Origin: Pyrocephalus nanus
Lineage: Eukaryota > Chordata > Aves > Passeriformes > Tyrannidae
DNA: 64,000 nt
Assembly: GCA_038380795.1 (NCBI GenBank)
Contig: CM076268.1
Span: 16,496,001-16,560,000 of the forward strand
Direction: 5' to 3'
Below the pieces are notes generated by a model. It saw only the letters and a list, made by a program, of their open reading frames with translations, had not been told where the DNA came from and did not search any database. Positions 39,332-51,100 of this stretch are shown piece by piece (position 1 is the stretch's first letter; every line of letters starts with the position of its first letter). The position numbers were made by a program, and so were the translations under genes.

Positions 39332-42300
39332 GTGAGGGCGAGCGCCGGGCGGGCCCGCGGGAGCCGCGCCGGGGGCGGCGGGGCCGGAGCGGGGAGGGGG
39401 GCGCGGGGCCGGACGGCGGGGAAGGCTCGTCCGCCTCTGCCACCGAGGGGGAGAGGTCGCCGAGAGAGATCGCACCGAGGGACGTCGCTCCTGGGGCGGG
39501 CAGCGACTGTGCCCGGAGGAGAGCCCGGAGCTCCCCTCGGCCGCCACCCCGCCCCGCTCTCCCGGAGGACCTTCCCGTTAGATGGGGAACGCTCATCGGC
39601 TGCGATTCTTTTTGCGTTCCCCAGTGCGGCTCAGAGATCCCCTTTTCCAGCACGCTTCCCCTTATCGACGGATCAGCATCCTGGGAGAGCTGCACAGCAC
39701 CCGTGGCCTCCTCTGTACCAAATGGCCATGCACAGATTTTTCTGCCTAGTATTTTGAAACACATACAAAAGTACACCCGACTTGACACTCAAATACATTA
39801 TTGAGTTTAAGGTCTGTAAGATTCAATTTTAAGTTGCTATTAGCATTTGATATTAAATTTATGCCAGTATTCCAGTTGCAGACACATCTGTTTGTATGGG
39901 CTTTTAAAACTATTAAGTAATACATTAGTTCACGACTTGTCTAAGTAGAAAGTTTTCCCATATTCAGTTTAGTCTGCAGCCATTTTTTCCATAGGCATAG
40001 AGGGAGAAAAGGACAATGCTGTAGTAAAAATGATGGTACAATGTTGCTTTTCTTCTTCATTCTTTGTAAATAGGAGATTCAGATTTGCACCCTGGATTGG
40101 CCCAGCACTGCAGGAGAAATAGTCTGGGATATGACCTTTGCTATTGTTTTCTTTCTAATACAAGGATTAGTCATTGTCATCAGTTACTCCAAAATCTTAC
40201 AGGTATGTTTTTCCTTCAAATTTTGTTGTAGAACCAAGGGAAGTAAACAATAACTCACTAGGTGTCAACATATTGTCACTGAATACAAATACACCTAAAG
40301 GGAACAGATGTAGTTTGATCAATAAATTGCAAGTTTGTATAAAATGAAGCACTTCAACCTGTACATATCAGCCTACACATTTCAACTAAGACCATGCTTA
40401 AATAGCACATTACCTGAGACTCAACACAAAGTTTGTCTTCATACATATTAATACACTTCTCCACTTACATGTTGTTCAAGTTAAAACCTGTCATTGTCCT
40501 AAATGCTGAAAGGGTCAAGCATTTGAAATAACTAAAAACTAGATTTTGCTTTCCTTTACCCTAAACTCCAGTCATAGGAGATTTGTAAGAAAGCAGAGAG
40601 AGTCAGGACTGGAAACAAATCCATCCAAGTTTTTGGATTTGCTGGCTTTCTGCAGATGTTTCTAGCACACAGATCTCATTAGATTATACTTAGTCCTCCA
40701 CAGTTTCAAATGCTGCAAACAAATCTTGTTAATTAACCTCTCTGCTTCCACTTTCTTTCTAAGTGGATGTTGTTTAACTGTTGAAACACAGGCTGAAACA
40801 CCCAACACCACAGAGTTTTAATCTAAATTCTAGCAAGCATAATATTAGTACCTAAATTCCTGTTAAGCTACCTGACTTTGTATACCCTTCTCTTCCAAAA
40901 ACAGAGTGAGAAAGATCTAGAAATCTTCAAACTAGGCACTGCAATGCCTAGGTTTTAGCAACAGCCCCAAAAAGATTCTTGATTTCTTTATTGGATAATT
41001 AAGCTTCTCATATTATGTATAAGAAAAATTGTGGGTTTTGAAGAGGAACCTCAAAATACACAGTTAATTCAGCAAGTTATTAACTGATGAAATGCTGAGC
41101 ATCAAGGAACTGCAGAAACATGCACCAGAGCTGCTGATATTTCAGTGAACCTAGGACATAGAATCTGGTCCCTACATGTTTTTGCCTACTGATTGGGCTT
41201 AAACTTGTAGTAAAAATCATCAGCTTGTAGTTTCTGTAGCCTATATAAGCTTACTACAACCTTGAGGTAAATGCATTAGGTAAACCTCTTCTAGTGTAGT
41301 AAATTACCTGCTTTTTGAACCCCATATTTGCTGTAGGCAGAGATCATACAGAAACTCAGTGGGGAGTGTGAGCCCTTTGAAAGAACTGCAAACTGCCAGC
41401 CAAGAGATGCCACAGTTTTTGGTCAGAGACTAGGACAGGAATGGTGTTCTGTCCTCGCAGACACCAGATTACAAGTACATGTAGAAAATAAAATGGCACA
41501 AAAGGAGCTAGAAGCCAAAAAAAGTGTTTGTAATACTGGATTACAAGACAGACATGCTGCCAAGCTCCTGTTTCTTTTCCAGCTTGGTAACAGAGATGCT
41601 AAGATGCATTCCATTTCTCTTGAACTGAAAAAGGCTTGAGGCCCATAGCAGGATATAACTGAATCTTTGCTCTCACACAGATCTCCAGGAAGCAATTAGA
41701 AATCTGCTGGAGAATGTCTCAATCCCTGAGTCGTTCCCAAGAGCAAACTCATTCTCACTTCATGATGCAAGTGCACACAAAGCACAATGCTCAGTGTTGC
41801 TGGAAGCAGTTCAAAACATTCATGTATTCACATAACAACATCTACGATGATAGTGATGATGATGACTGACTACAGATATTATAAGACCTCAAATTTGTTA
41901 ACAAATATACCTTAAAAATGTCTACTTACCAATTTACTATGACATTGACTACTATTTTGATATAGCACTTCCCAGAACCCTGGCAAAAATGACAGATTAG
42001 AAGACATGATTTGAAATTTATTTTGTTTTGTACCCTTCTGTCTCTCAGGCAAGACTTAATCTGGAGGCTAGAGCTAGAAAAGATGTCTGTGTTCTGGAAG
42101 TTACATACTTACATGTACCTGACTTTTAATTTCCTGTTTGTCCAAGTGTGGTCCAGATTCCCAATGATAGGTATCTAGATTCAATATGCTGGACAGATTA
42201 AAAAGGGATCCACAACATATCACTGATACCCATTTCCACGGAGCACTTCCTTAAGACAATGTAGCATCTTATTAACCACAATCCTGTCCCCTTCTCAGGC

Positions 42301-43959
42301 TTGGCACCTTCTGAGAAGCCCATTTTTGGGTTTTGATTTACACCCCTACATTTTGCTGAAATCTTTGGAAGGTATCTAGGTTCTTAATGAGAATTTATTC
42401 TGGGCCATCTACGTCTGTCACAAATTCAGAAAACTGCAGAAAGAATGACAAATTACTCTCTCTCTCTAAACATTTTCATCTCTATCTGAAGCAGTAAGCT
42501 ACTAAGTATTGCTAGTATTAGTGTTATCCTTTCTGCAGTTTCTGCTAAAGGGAAATGTCACACATAAAAGTGGCAGGAAGTCTTACACCTTCTGCTTTCC
42601 TTCTCAGACAGCAAATTGATCAAGGCTTTTGAAAATATGCCTTCTTTATGCATGCAGGGGATAAAGTGGCATCTTACTTATTTACATAAATGTTTGTTTG
42701 CTAAAGATTTCGGTTTTATTTTATTTGCATTAGATATGTGAATGTAATAGACTTAATTGTGCCATGCCAATTTCAGTGAAGGCAGGGATGTAGGGCATGA
42801 GATTCAGAGTTTTCTGCAAGTTACTGAGATTCAATATTCTACCTAATGACAGATGATTCACACCCATCAATACTAGATTCCCAAACTACCCATAATCTGG
42901 TTTATTATATCAGAGAATACTTTTGCACAACACAGATTTTCATAGTGACAAAAGGATCTGTAAGATTTCACATTAGTTCATTGGAAACAATTCTGATTAC
43001 TGACTGAGAAGCTAAAAGTTGACACAAAGCAACGTATAATCTCACTCACAATCAAAATTAGTTACCATAACAAATTAATGTTTCTTCTAATACCTACCTT
43101 ATAATATAAGCGTGGCCATAAGAGAATTGGATTGGGTTCCTTCTTGTGCATCAACAAGGATTGTTAACTATGTTCCAGTTTGCATTTGTGAAAGAAATCA
43201 ATGGGTTTCTTTAGATAGAACAAATGAGGTAATAATCTGAATTTAATGGGATTTCATGAGTAATTAAGGCTCTATTTTATGTTGAAAAGTATTTTTGACT
43301 GGTAGAGAACCATGACAAGAACAACCACCTTGACTAATATTGAGGTGAGTTCACAGCTGAGAGGAAAAAAAATTGCTAGTGAAGTGAGAATGTTTGAAAT
43401 GGAACCATTGACAAAAAGTACAAATAGAATTCTGCAATGCCTTTTTTTGCAGTCGCTTTTCAAAAGAAAACAGAAAGATCATGTGCCAAGTTCATCTTTT
43501 TCACTTGTAAAAATGTGTTAATAACTATTCTATGTTTCTCTTTTGCTGCAGATTACAAAAGCATCAAGAAGAAGTTTAAATGCTGGTTTAGCCTACTCAG
43601 AAAATCATCAGATCCGTGTTTCCCAGCAAGACTACAAACTATTCCGATCCCTCTTTCTGCTGATGATCTCTTTCTTCATTATGTGGAGCCCAATAGTAGT
43701 AATTATTTTTTTAATTTTAGTTCAGAACTTCAAGAAAGATTTAAATATTTTGCCATCAGTTTTCTTCTGGATAGTGTTGTTTACTTTTGCGAACTCTGCT
43801 GTCAATCCAATTTTGTATAATGTTGCCCATTTCAGACGCAAATGTCAGGAAATTCTTCTCTGTTGTACAGGGAACTCTGAAAGGCGTAGGGCAGGTACAG
43901 AAACCACTGCAAGAAGAAGTAACCATGAACAGCCACACTTGTCTTTCATCACCAGATAA
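38765..43959 (+). CDS. FFAR4: Free fatty acid receptor 4 / GPR120 (complete, three exons)
   Basis: FFAR4 is a class A GPCR for medium and long-chain fatty acids, including omega-3. It signals through Gq/11 and arrestin in gut endocrine cells, adipocytes and macrophages. Exons 38765-39331, 40074-40202 and 43552-43959 join in phase to 367 residues; the human short form has 361. Visible features are N-glycosylation sites Asn22 (NRT) and Asn36 (NVT), and seven membrane segments. Arg101 in VRWTE matches human Arg99, which is implicated in ligand recognition. The Cys113-Cys194 pair is the TM3-ECL2 disulphide. TM3 has ERV instead of DRY (the human receptor has ERM), TM6 has MWSP, and TM7 has NPILY at 317-321. 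Cys336/337 may be palmitoylated. The ATG at 38765 gives a human-like N-terminus; one at 38798 is also in frame. Exon 1 is very GC-rich, unlike exons 2 and 3. Confidence 0.96.
39332..43551. other. FFAR4 introns 1 and 2
   Basis: Intron 1 (39332-40073) begins GC-rich, so open frames run on from exon 1; these are read-through artefacts. Intron 2 (40203-43551) is AT-rich. I find no match to the extra 48-nt exon known from the human long isoform, though so short an exon could be missed. Confidence 0.6.
40074..40202 (+). CDS. FFAR4: FFAR4 exon 2 (ECL2 and TM5)
   Basis: A 129-bp exon of 43 codons, EIQICTLDWPSTAGEI through VIVISYSKILQ. It carries the ECL2 cysteine and the TM5 SYSKILQ end conserved in the family. 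The acceptor is TAAATAG and the donor CAG|GTATGT. Confidence 0.96.
43552..43959 (+). CDS. FFAR4: FFAR4 exon 3 (ICL3, TM6, TM7, C-tail)
   Basis: A 408-bp exon including TAA at 43957-43959. It encodes ITKASRRSLN, the SYSESHQ-like ICL3 (AYSENHQIRVSQQD), TM6 with MWSP, TM7 with NPILY, and an Arg- and Thr-rich tail (RRRAGTETTARR) ending SFITR. The acceptor is TTTGCTGCAG. The tail differs from mammals but keeps Ser/Thr residues available for arrestin-coupling phosphorylation. Confidence 0.96.
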   Translation: MTKASRRSLNAGLAYSENHQIRVSQQDYKLFRSLFLLMISFFIMWSPIVVIIFLILVQNFKKDLNILPSVFFWIVLFTFANSAVNPILYNVAHFRRKCQEILLCCTGNSERRRAGTETTARRSNHEQPHLSFITR

Positions 43960-44670
43960 TTTTTTAAAGTCTGAGCTGTGTCACACTTTGGATGTTGTGT
44001 ACACTATTGCAGGTCGAATAGGTCACTCTGATATAGTATTATATGCCAGAGAAGGGGGGAAAAAAAGCTAAATCTGTATTTTGTTTCCTGCATGTAAAAT
44101 TCTCTTGACTTCACTGCTTTGCCTCAGTAAGATTTGTGCAGTTTAATCCAATGGATTGAATTCTCCTCTTATACTGAAATAAATAGGAATATGGCAGTGA
44201 AGTTGCTGAATGTAAAACAGCTGAAATGTAAAACATTTTCAGATGGCATAAATCTCATTAACTTTAATGAAGTATAATGAATCTATATCAAGAGGGCACC
44301 TGATCCATTTTTACTTGTTATTTTCTACTGAGTAAAAGACATAAACTCTCTAGTGAAAATTTTCATCCTCAGAAAGTGTCTGTTTTTTTTAATCCCATTG
44401 TAAAAGAGAATTTGATTATGCTTCGATGACTGACTGCCTGAACCTAGGTTTGAGCCAACTAAACAATTTCATGTAGGAAACAAGGTGATAAACATGTATT
44501 ATCACCAATTGAATGATCAGTTTGGTTACATCTCAAATTAAAAATATGGACATAATGCATACTAATTTATAAATAAAGAATAAAAAAAATGGTTAATTGC
44601 CATGTGTAAAATAGTTCTTTTAAAAAGATGCATATTTTTTATGTCTCCAGGAGTCATATAATAAAGGTAA
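43960..44670 (+). other. FFAR4: FFAR4 3' UTR (approximate)
   Basis: Candidate polyadenylation signals AATAAA occur at 44178, 44572, 44579 and 44660. The 44572/44579 pair in an A-rich context is the likeliest. This leaves only about 0.3-0.4 kb before the converging RBP4 3' end. Confidence 0.55.
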
Positions 44671-44959
44671 CCAGTGATATATAGGGTCACTGAAATTCCT
44701 TTCTCTTTTCTAAAAGTTTATTGGGAATGATTTAAAGTATTTTCAAGAAAAAATATGACATTGTATTTGAAAAGAAATTAAAATACATGTATTTTGGGTT
44801 TTATGATCGGTACTCTTTCAGTCAGAAATTGAAACCACTAAAAAAAAGCAAAATTAAATTCTTAAAGCCATCTGAGACCAATTCAAAACAGTGCACTAAA
44901 ATAACAGTATACTAATAAACCAATGTCTACATATGTACAGATTTGCATACAAACAATAT

Positions 44960-45151
44960 TCATTCCCTGTAATCCAAGTTTATTAAAATGTTTCATTGGT
45001 TTATTAACAAGGTGAGCTACACAGCTCAGATAAATATATTCAAAATCTAAACAAAGCCATTTGAAACATTTTCCAGAGAACACCCGATCAGTGTGTTAAC
45101 TTTACATCCGTGGTGCTGTTACGTGGTTTCTTTCCATAGTTTTGGATCTCC
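44960..45151 (-). terminator. RBP4: RBP4 3' UTR and polyadenylation signals
   Basis: Two AATAAA signals occur on the minus strand, complementary to 45000-45005 and 44979-44984. They lie about 150-175 nt past the stop. The short 3' UTR is consistent with a compact RBP4 mRNA. Cleavage position is inferred. Confidence 0.7.
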
Positions 45152-45165
45152 TTAAGAGCAAAATC
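45152..45165 (-). CDS. RBP4: RBP4 terminal coding exon (14 nt)
   Basis: After a GTGTGTTTCAG acceptor the exon supplies GA-TTT-TGC-TCT-TAA. With the split Gly codon this completes GFCS and a stop. This matches the chicken C-terminus and restores the last disulphide cysteine. The 3' UTR continues to lower coordinates. Confidence 0.9.
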
Positions 45166-48100
45166 CTGAAACACACAAAACCAAAAATTTTGTTTTTCAA
45201 CCACACAAGACAAAATTACAACAAACAAACTTTCACTGAATTTAAAATGCATCCATGTCTAATTTCTTTAAAATGCTCGAGTCCAGCAGTCTGTTAATTG
45301 TAGTAATAATAATAATGCCATTACCTTGTTCTGCAGTTAATAATTCCAAAGAATTTTCAACTCAGAACAAAACAGGAATTCATCCAACCTGTTACACCTG
45401 TCCTGAGCATTTTAATACTTTGGCAAATAAGGTACTGGACAGATCAGTGTTAAAAGAGTTATTTCGTTACTTTCACAAGCTTCAAATTATTTGCCTTTTA
45501 AAAACTATTAATTTAAGAATGTATTTCAGCAAAATAAGAATCTCCTGACCTCCAAAACTTCTAATGGCAATAGTAAATTAGCTGAGGGAATATACCACCC
45601 TTTAATTCACAATTTTTGCTTCTAGCAAATGCTACCAGCAAATTCAGCTTTCACTTATGCTGACATGACGCTGTATTGCATTTATAAGTATTCTCACTTA
45701 ATATCCACACTCACATTGCATAACTTAAACAAGCTATTACTCTAAGAGGCTCAGTGTATCATTACTTGATCTATATTTGAAAAAGAGCTACCATCAAAAA
45801 TGCAATGTAAGTTAGAACAAAAAACTTGTCATTTCCTAGGCTTCTCTTTTTGCCTTGAAGATCCAGTATACGAAGAATATATATTTTATTTTGGAGGGAT
45901 TTTTAATCAAGGTAAGTTTTGTACATCTATCGGTTTGGTGCACACATACACACTTAATTCGAGTACTGTATTAATTTAAAAAGCTAATGAAAAATCATTG
46001 GCAAAAAAAAATAGCTTCAAGACATAGCAGAGTATGCACAATTAGAAACAGACACAAGCTGTTATTGCAGCATCTATTAACATCAGTCAGAATTTTACCA
46101 CAGTAACAGTGGGATGCAGGTCAATACAAACAATTGAAGTTGGCTTGTTTTGTTAGTAAATCTGTATCTCTTAATGGCGGACTTAAAACTAAAGCAGCAA
46201 CGCTTGCAGTCCACGCATAAGGAATTAAGCAAATTTTCTAAGAACTTCTGATATAAAGCTTCCAATAAATGATTTTTTTCAGTTTAGCTCACAATCATTT
46301 TTTCACTTCCAAATGTACTTGCCTTGCAGGAACTTTGGTTAATGATACTGGAGAATTCAGAATCAACTAACAATGTAGTAACTACGGGTCCTGATTACAT
46401 AAAGGGGAAAATGCAAGTTGCTGGCTTGAATTTATACTTTAGTGCTGGGCTCATAAAGATAAACACTGGCATAATCCTCAATAAAAAAAGACCGGAGCTA
46501 CTATTTTCTCTTTACAAACAGTATGGAACTCAGTGTTTGTATCAGATATATCAAACACAGCGCTCAACACCTAAGATTTGAGTATAAATTAGGATGGCAG
46601 ACAAAAAAAAGTGCAACTTGGTAGATTTGATATTCCTATAACAAACTAGAGGAAGCATGATCAACTTTTTACTTAAGGTTAGTAAAAACGAATATTTAAA
46701 GCTGAACTTTCAAAAGGCATTCTGAGGTTTTATGTTTAAATTACAGTATTGGTTCTCTACTCTGTGAAAACCCACAAACATTTTATTACATAGAAGTTCT
46801 GAAATATTTGAAAAAATTCTATCACAAATTATGAATAAATTAATATATTCAATTTTTCTTTTTGCTTTATACTTTCTTGCAAAGATTGACAATACATTTA
46901 TTGCCTTGCAAGTCTCATATGGAGTAGAAATAATAGAAATACAGATTCCACCATGGTGAATTGGACCATGGCTTGAACTAACCCAATATCCTTATTTTAC
47001 AGTAGTATAGTACTTCCTCTGAGCTTGACAAAAATACAAGGAACCACTATAACACACAGCTCTCAGAATCACAACTGTATATCTACATTTTATCTTAGAT
47101 GTAATATATCCCTAATCATCTCATAATTTGATTTTTCATCTTCAGAAATTTTCATTCTTTCTGTATTGCAATTGAAAATCAGCGAATGCAGGATACAAAA
47201 CAGAAAAGTATTGTCCATTTGTATAATGACATTGTTTCTTTTCTATCCTACCCTTATACAATCATACAAATCATTCACTAAAGTCAGCTTCATTTGCATT
47301 TTTAGTGTCTCTTATTACTGACTGCCATAAATCTGAACTGTCTTATGTTGTGCCCAAATTCTCATTCAGGACAAAATTTTTGTTTCCATTGTTATCAGGT
47401 ATTTTTTGAAGGTTACTGATCACCATCTACCTTAGCAGATCTTTCAGGCACCCTGTTATCACAGCATACCCACTTTACAACATGGCAATATCTTCCTCCC
47501 TGTTTATAGATCAGATCAACAGCCACAAGAGCTGACTGTGCTCATCTGTTCTGACTTTCTTTACAAGATACAAAAGTTTCTTCAGTCAATCCCTGTTTGT
47601 TCTAACATGTCATTGAGAAAAGCTTTTAATCTTGATTTACAGATTTCAGTGATGAACATATAACAGCTCTTGGTAAACTGTTCCAAAGGTTAATGACCTT
47701 TGGAGTTAAACAAATGGCTATTTATTTCTGCTCTAAATGTCCAGTTTAAAGTTCCATCCATTTAAATTTATTATTTCTATGTTTGCAAGTCCTTTATTAT
47801 CCAAGCACAGACTTTGCTCAGGTCAGCCTTTAATCTCTTTCTAACGAGAAATATCAAGGTCTTTGAAGCACTCACTAGAGGACACATATTACAGACTTTC
47901 AATAATTTTCTCTGCTCTTCTTTGAAATTTCTAGTTCATCCTCAGTACTCTTCCAGTTATGATTATCATCAAATGTGACATAGCAAGCAGACCTATGCCA
48001 AGCACAACAGTCTTATATGAGTCTTGGTTTATGCATCCAAGAATCACCTTAACTCTTTTGCCACATTGTTACATTGGGAGTTCACTGATTCACTGGTCAA

Positions 48101-51100
48101 GTCTTCTGCAGATGTCATGTCTTCCAGAATGCGAGTGGAATGTAGGAACAGGTACACTACGATTTTATTTGTTCTAAATATTCTGATTTTTCTTCTTCAT
48201 TCTTAACTATCCTCAGTCTAGGTGTAATTTTTATCAGAAACTACATTATGTTTCATTCCAGATGATTATTATTTTGCCTTTTCTAATGTACTTGAGCGTA
48301 ATTGAACTAATCTGTATCCTTCCCTGTGTTGCAAGCTCAGCCTGACTGTGTGACTCAAGATAGGATCATGCTTCCAGTATGAGGGATATGTCCCTCTTCC
48401 ACTACTCCACCCTCTTCCACTACCTTTTGTTGGCATGAGGACCTGTGAGAAAGGGTCTGCTATAAGGATCCCTTCCAAGGCTTCTGATTTTCCCTAACAG
48501 ACTTTTAAAAGAATTTTTCAAATAGATTTTTGAAAAAAGTCAAAGAGTTATGATTAAAGAGACACAATTACTTTTTACCACAACTGTAAAGTCTATCCTT
48601 ACTATGTTTACTCACAGTACATTGATTTAATTTTTTTACAACTTCCTCTAATTACTGTTTCAGATGATCTGATATGCTACATAAAAAGCTATACACCTTA
48701 GCTCTCCTTCAGATAAGGGAAGAAAAAGTTGGAAATAACTTACTGCAAGGTCCAGTTTTCAAAATACAATGTTACAGCCACTAAGTAAAAGACTTGATGC
48801 ATTTGATATTTAATGAGCAGCCCTTTAGTCGCTAAACGCTGAAATAAAATTCTTCAGAAAAAGAAGGTTCTTACCATTATGAACGATAACTCTGTATTTT
48901 CTGTCCAAACAGAGGTCTATCTGCCTTTGCCTGACAATTTTCTGTGCCTCTGGAGGCAACCCCTTGGGGTCCCGGGAGAACACAAAGGAATAGCTGTTAG
49001 CACAAGTGCCGTCTGCGTTCAGTTGGCGGCAGGAGTAGTGAAGAGCGTATGTGTCATAATCTGTGTCCACTATCCAGTGATCGTCATCTGGAAGAAACCA
49101 TAGCAAAGAAGCAAAGGCGTTAAAGACACGAGTAAGACCTAGAAAATCAGAAGAGATTGATGCCATAATTGTAAAGAAAATACTAAGATGAAGATTGGTA
49201 CTAATTATAACAGGTTAGCTCGTAGTTTATTCCTGTGTCCAGTATTTCATTCCATGTTTCAGAAGAAGTTGTTTGTTTTATAGAGAAAATAAACATATTT
49301 AGCAAGGACATGCTAGTACTGTTCCATATGACTCAAAACTCCATTCTTCTACCAGGGATGTTACATAGACTATATTTTTAGAGAAAAAAGATGGTCAAGC
49401 AACTCTGCATGTGTGTTAGAAGTGTATTTGCTACAATAAACCCTCTTCTTATAACAGTTTCAAAGAATTCTGAACTATTTAGCTATGTAACCTAATAAAT
49501 ATCTGGTCACACAGACACCATGTGCTCACAGAAGTGAATCTAAGTGCTTGCAGTAAAGCATTTTAGATCTGCACCTTCCTCTCCTGGAGCAAAAGACTAC
49601 CATCTGCACCGGTGAAAGCAGCACTATGTTCTCTCCCCTTCTCTCCTGTGAGGGGGACACCAGGCTTTTTAGAAAGGTAGAATCTGGCCTCAGCCAGCAA
49701 TCTGAAGCATCCATGATTCAGCAGCATGTTGTGAGGAGACCTGGCAACAATTTAAAAGCCATTGGCATTCAAAACATTCTTTTAACTGTGTATTTGGACA
49801 GAGTGGAGCTCCTGTCACTTTCAAATTCCACCTGCTTCTCTTGGAAGCAATCCAAGGAAATGTCTTGAGCTACAAAGCGTCTGAATCTCTACTTGGCTCA
49901 AGAAACGAGTTTTGCATAGAGTGTGACAAATTACCTAAAAATACTAATATATAGACACATTTAAAATATTTATAGGATAGTTTTTGTCTCAGAGAAATCT
50001 CTACATTTTCAAACAGAAGACCAAACAAAATAACATTTGCTAAATCCTCTTCTCTGCTGAGGTCTGACATTAGGCTTTTCAGAGAAAGCAGAAACATCCG
50101 GTAACTGAGTTCTGAACTAAACCAAGTCTTGAAATACTTCATCTACCTTTCATTTCTTTCCAAACAGTGACCTTCGATTATATTGTTGGGTAACAAACAA
50201 AAGAAATGCAAAGGTATACAAAGGCCTGATCTTCACTTGTTTAAAGAAAGCCAGCCAGCTGTCCCATAAAAAAAGTAGTGATTACCTTGTTCACATTAAG
50301 GTTTTGTGTATGAGGGTTATTACCTCTTTTAAATGTGCTTAAGAAATCCAACAGTACTTTTTCCTGCCCCAGCACGGACATGCAATATAACTAGGCTTCC
50401 AAGTAATTCTGCATCTTCTGTAGTTAAGTACTCACTTCCTTTCTGCAGAAAAGAGGCAACACCCCAGTACTTCATCTTGAACTTGGCAGGATCCTCTGTG
50501 TCAGTGAAAGAGCCGACCATGTCAGCACAGATATCCCAGTTACTGTAGGCAGAGATAAAGAAAATGTCACAGTCAAACCTCACAGCACAGATTCAGTGTG
50601 ACTGGCACAGGGATAGCAGGCAGGATCAGAGCACCAGTAAGTGCAGCAGAAGCAGTGAAATGGAACAAGAGGAAAATTGCAAACAGCTTACTTGAAGAGT
50701 CTGACTCTGCCCTTTGCAGTAGCACTCATTTGTCCATTCTCATCTACGGTGAACTGGGCCACCACATTGTCCCTCAGAAATAGGCCCTCAGGATCTTTTT
50801 TTGCCATACCATACCAGGTGCCACTGTACTACAAGGAAATAAAAAAGGCTTCAGTCAGACCTGGAAGAATGGAAACATCACAGACACTACAGACTAGGGG
50901 AAGTGACAGAGGGAATGGCATACAGATCTTTGACACCATGGCTCCAGATTGTGTCTAAGAAACAAATCTAGCTGTTTCAACAGCATAAATCTACCAATAC
51001 ATCCTACTGCAGTCAGGGTTTGTGGAAATATTGACATTTTTTCAGTTATCTTATTTGTATCTGCAGTTCTCCAGTATTAGAAATACAAAATTTGGTGTAA

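Noticed and set aside
38777..39547. 256-codon minus-strand open frame over FFAR4 exon 1
   Set aside because: It is the antisense shadow of a GC-rich receptor exon. The plus strand carries clear GPCR motifs and matching splice sites.
38689..39804. 371-codon plus-strand frame overlapping FFAR4 exon 1
   Set aside because: Wrong frame, Arg/Pro/Gly-rich, and it runs into the GC-rich start of intron 1.
48825..48874. Extension of RBP4 exon 4 to a tail ending ISAFSD
   Set aside because: It reads through a good GTAAGA donor. The spliced end GFCS matches chicken and restores the conserved cysteine.
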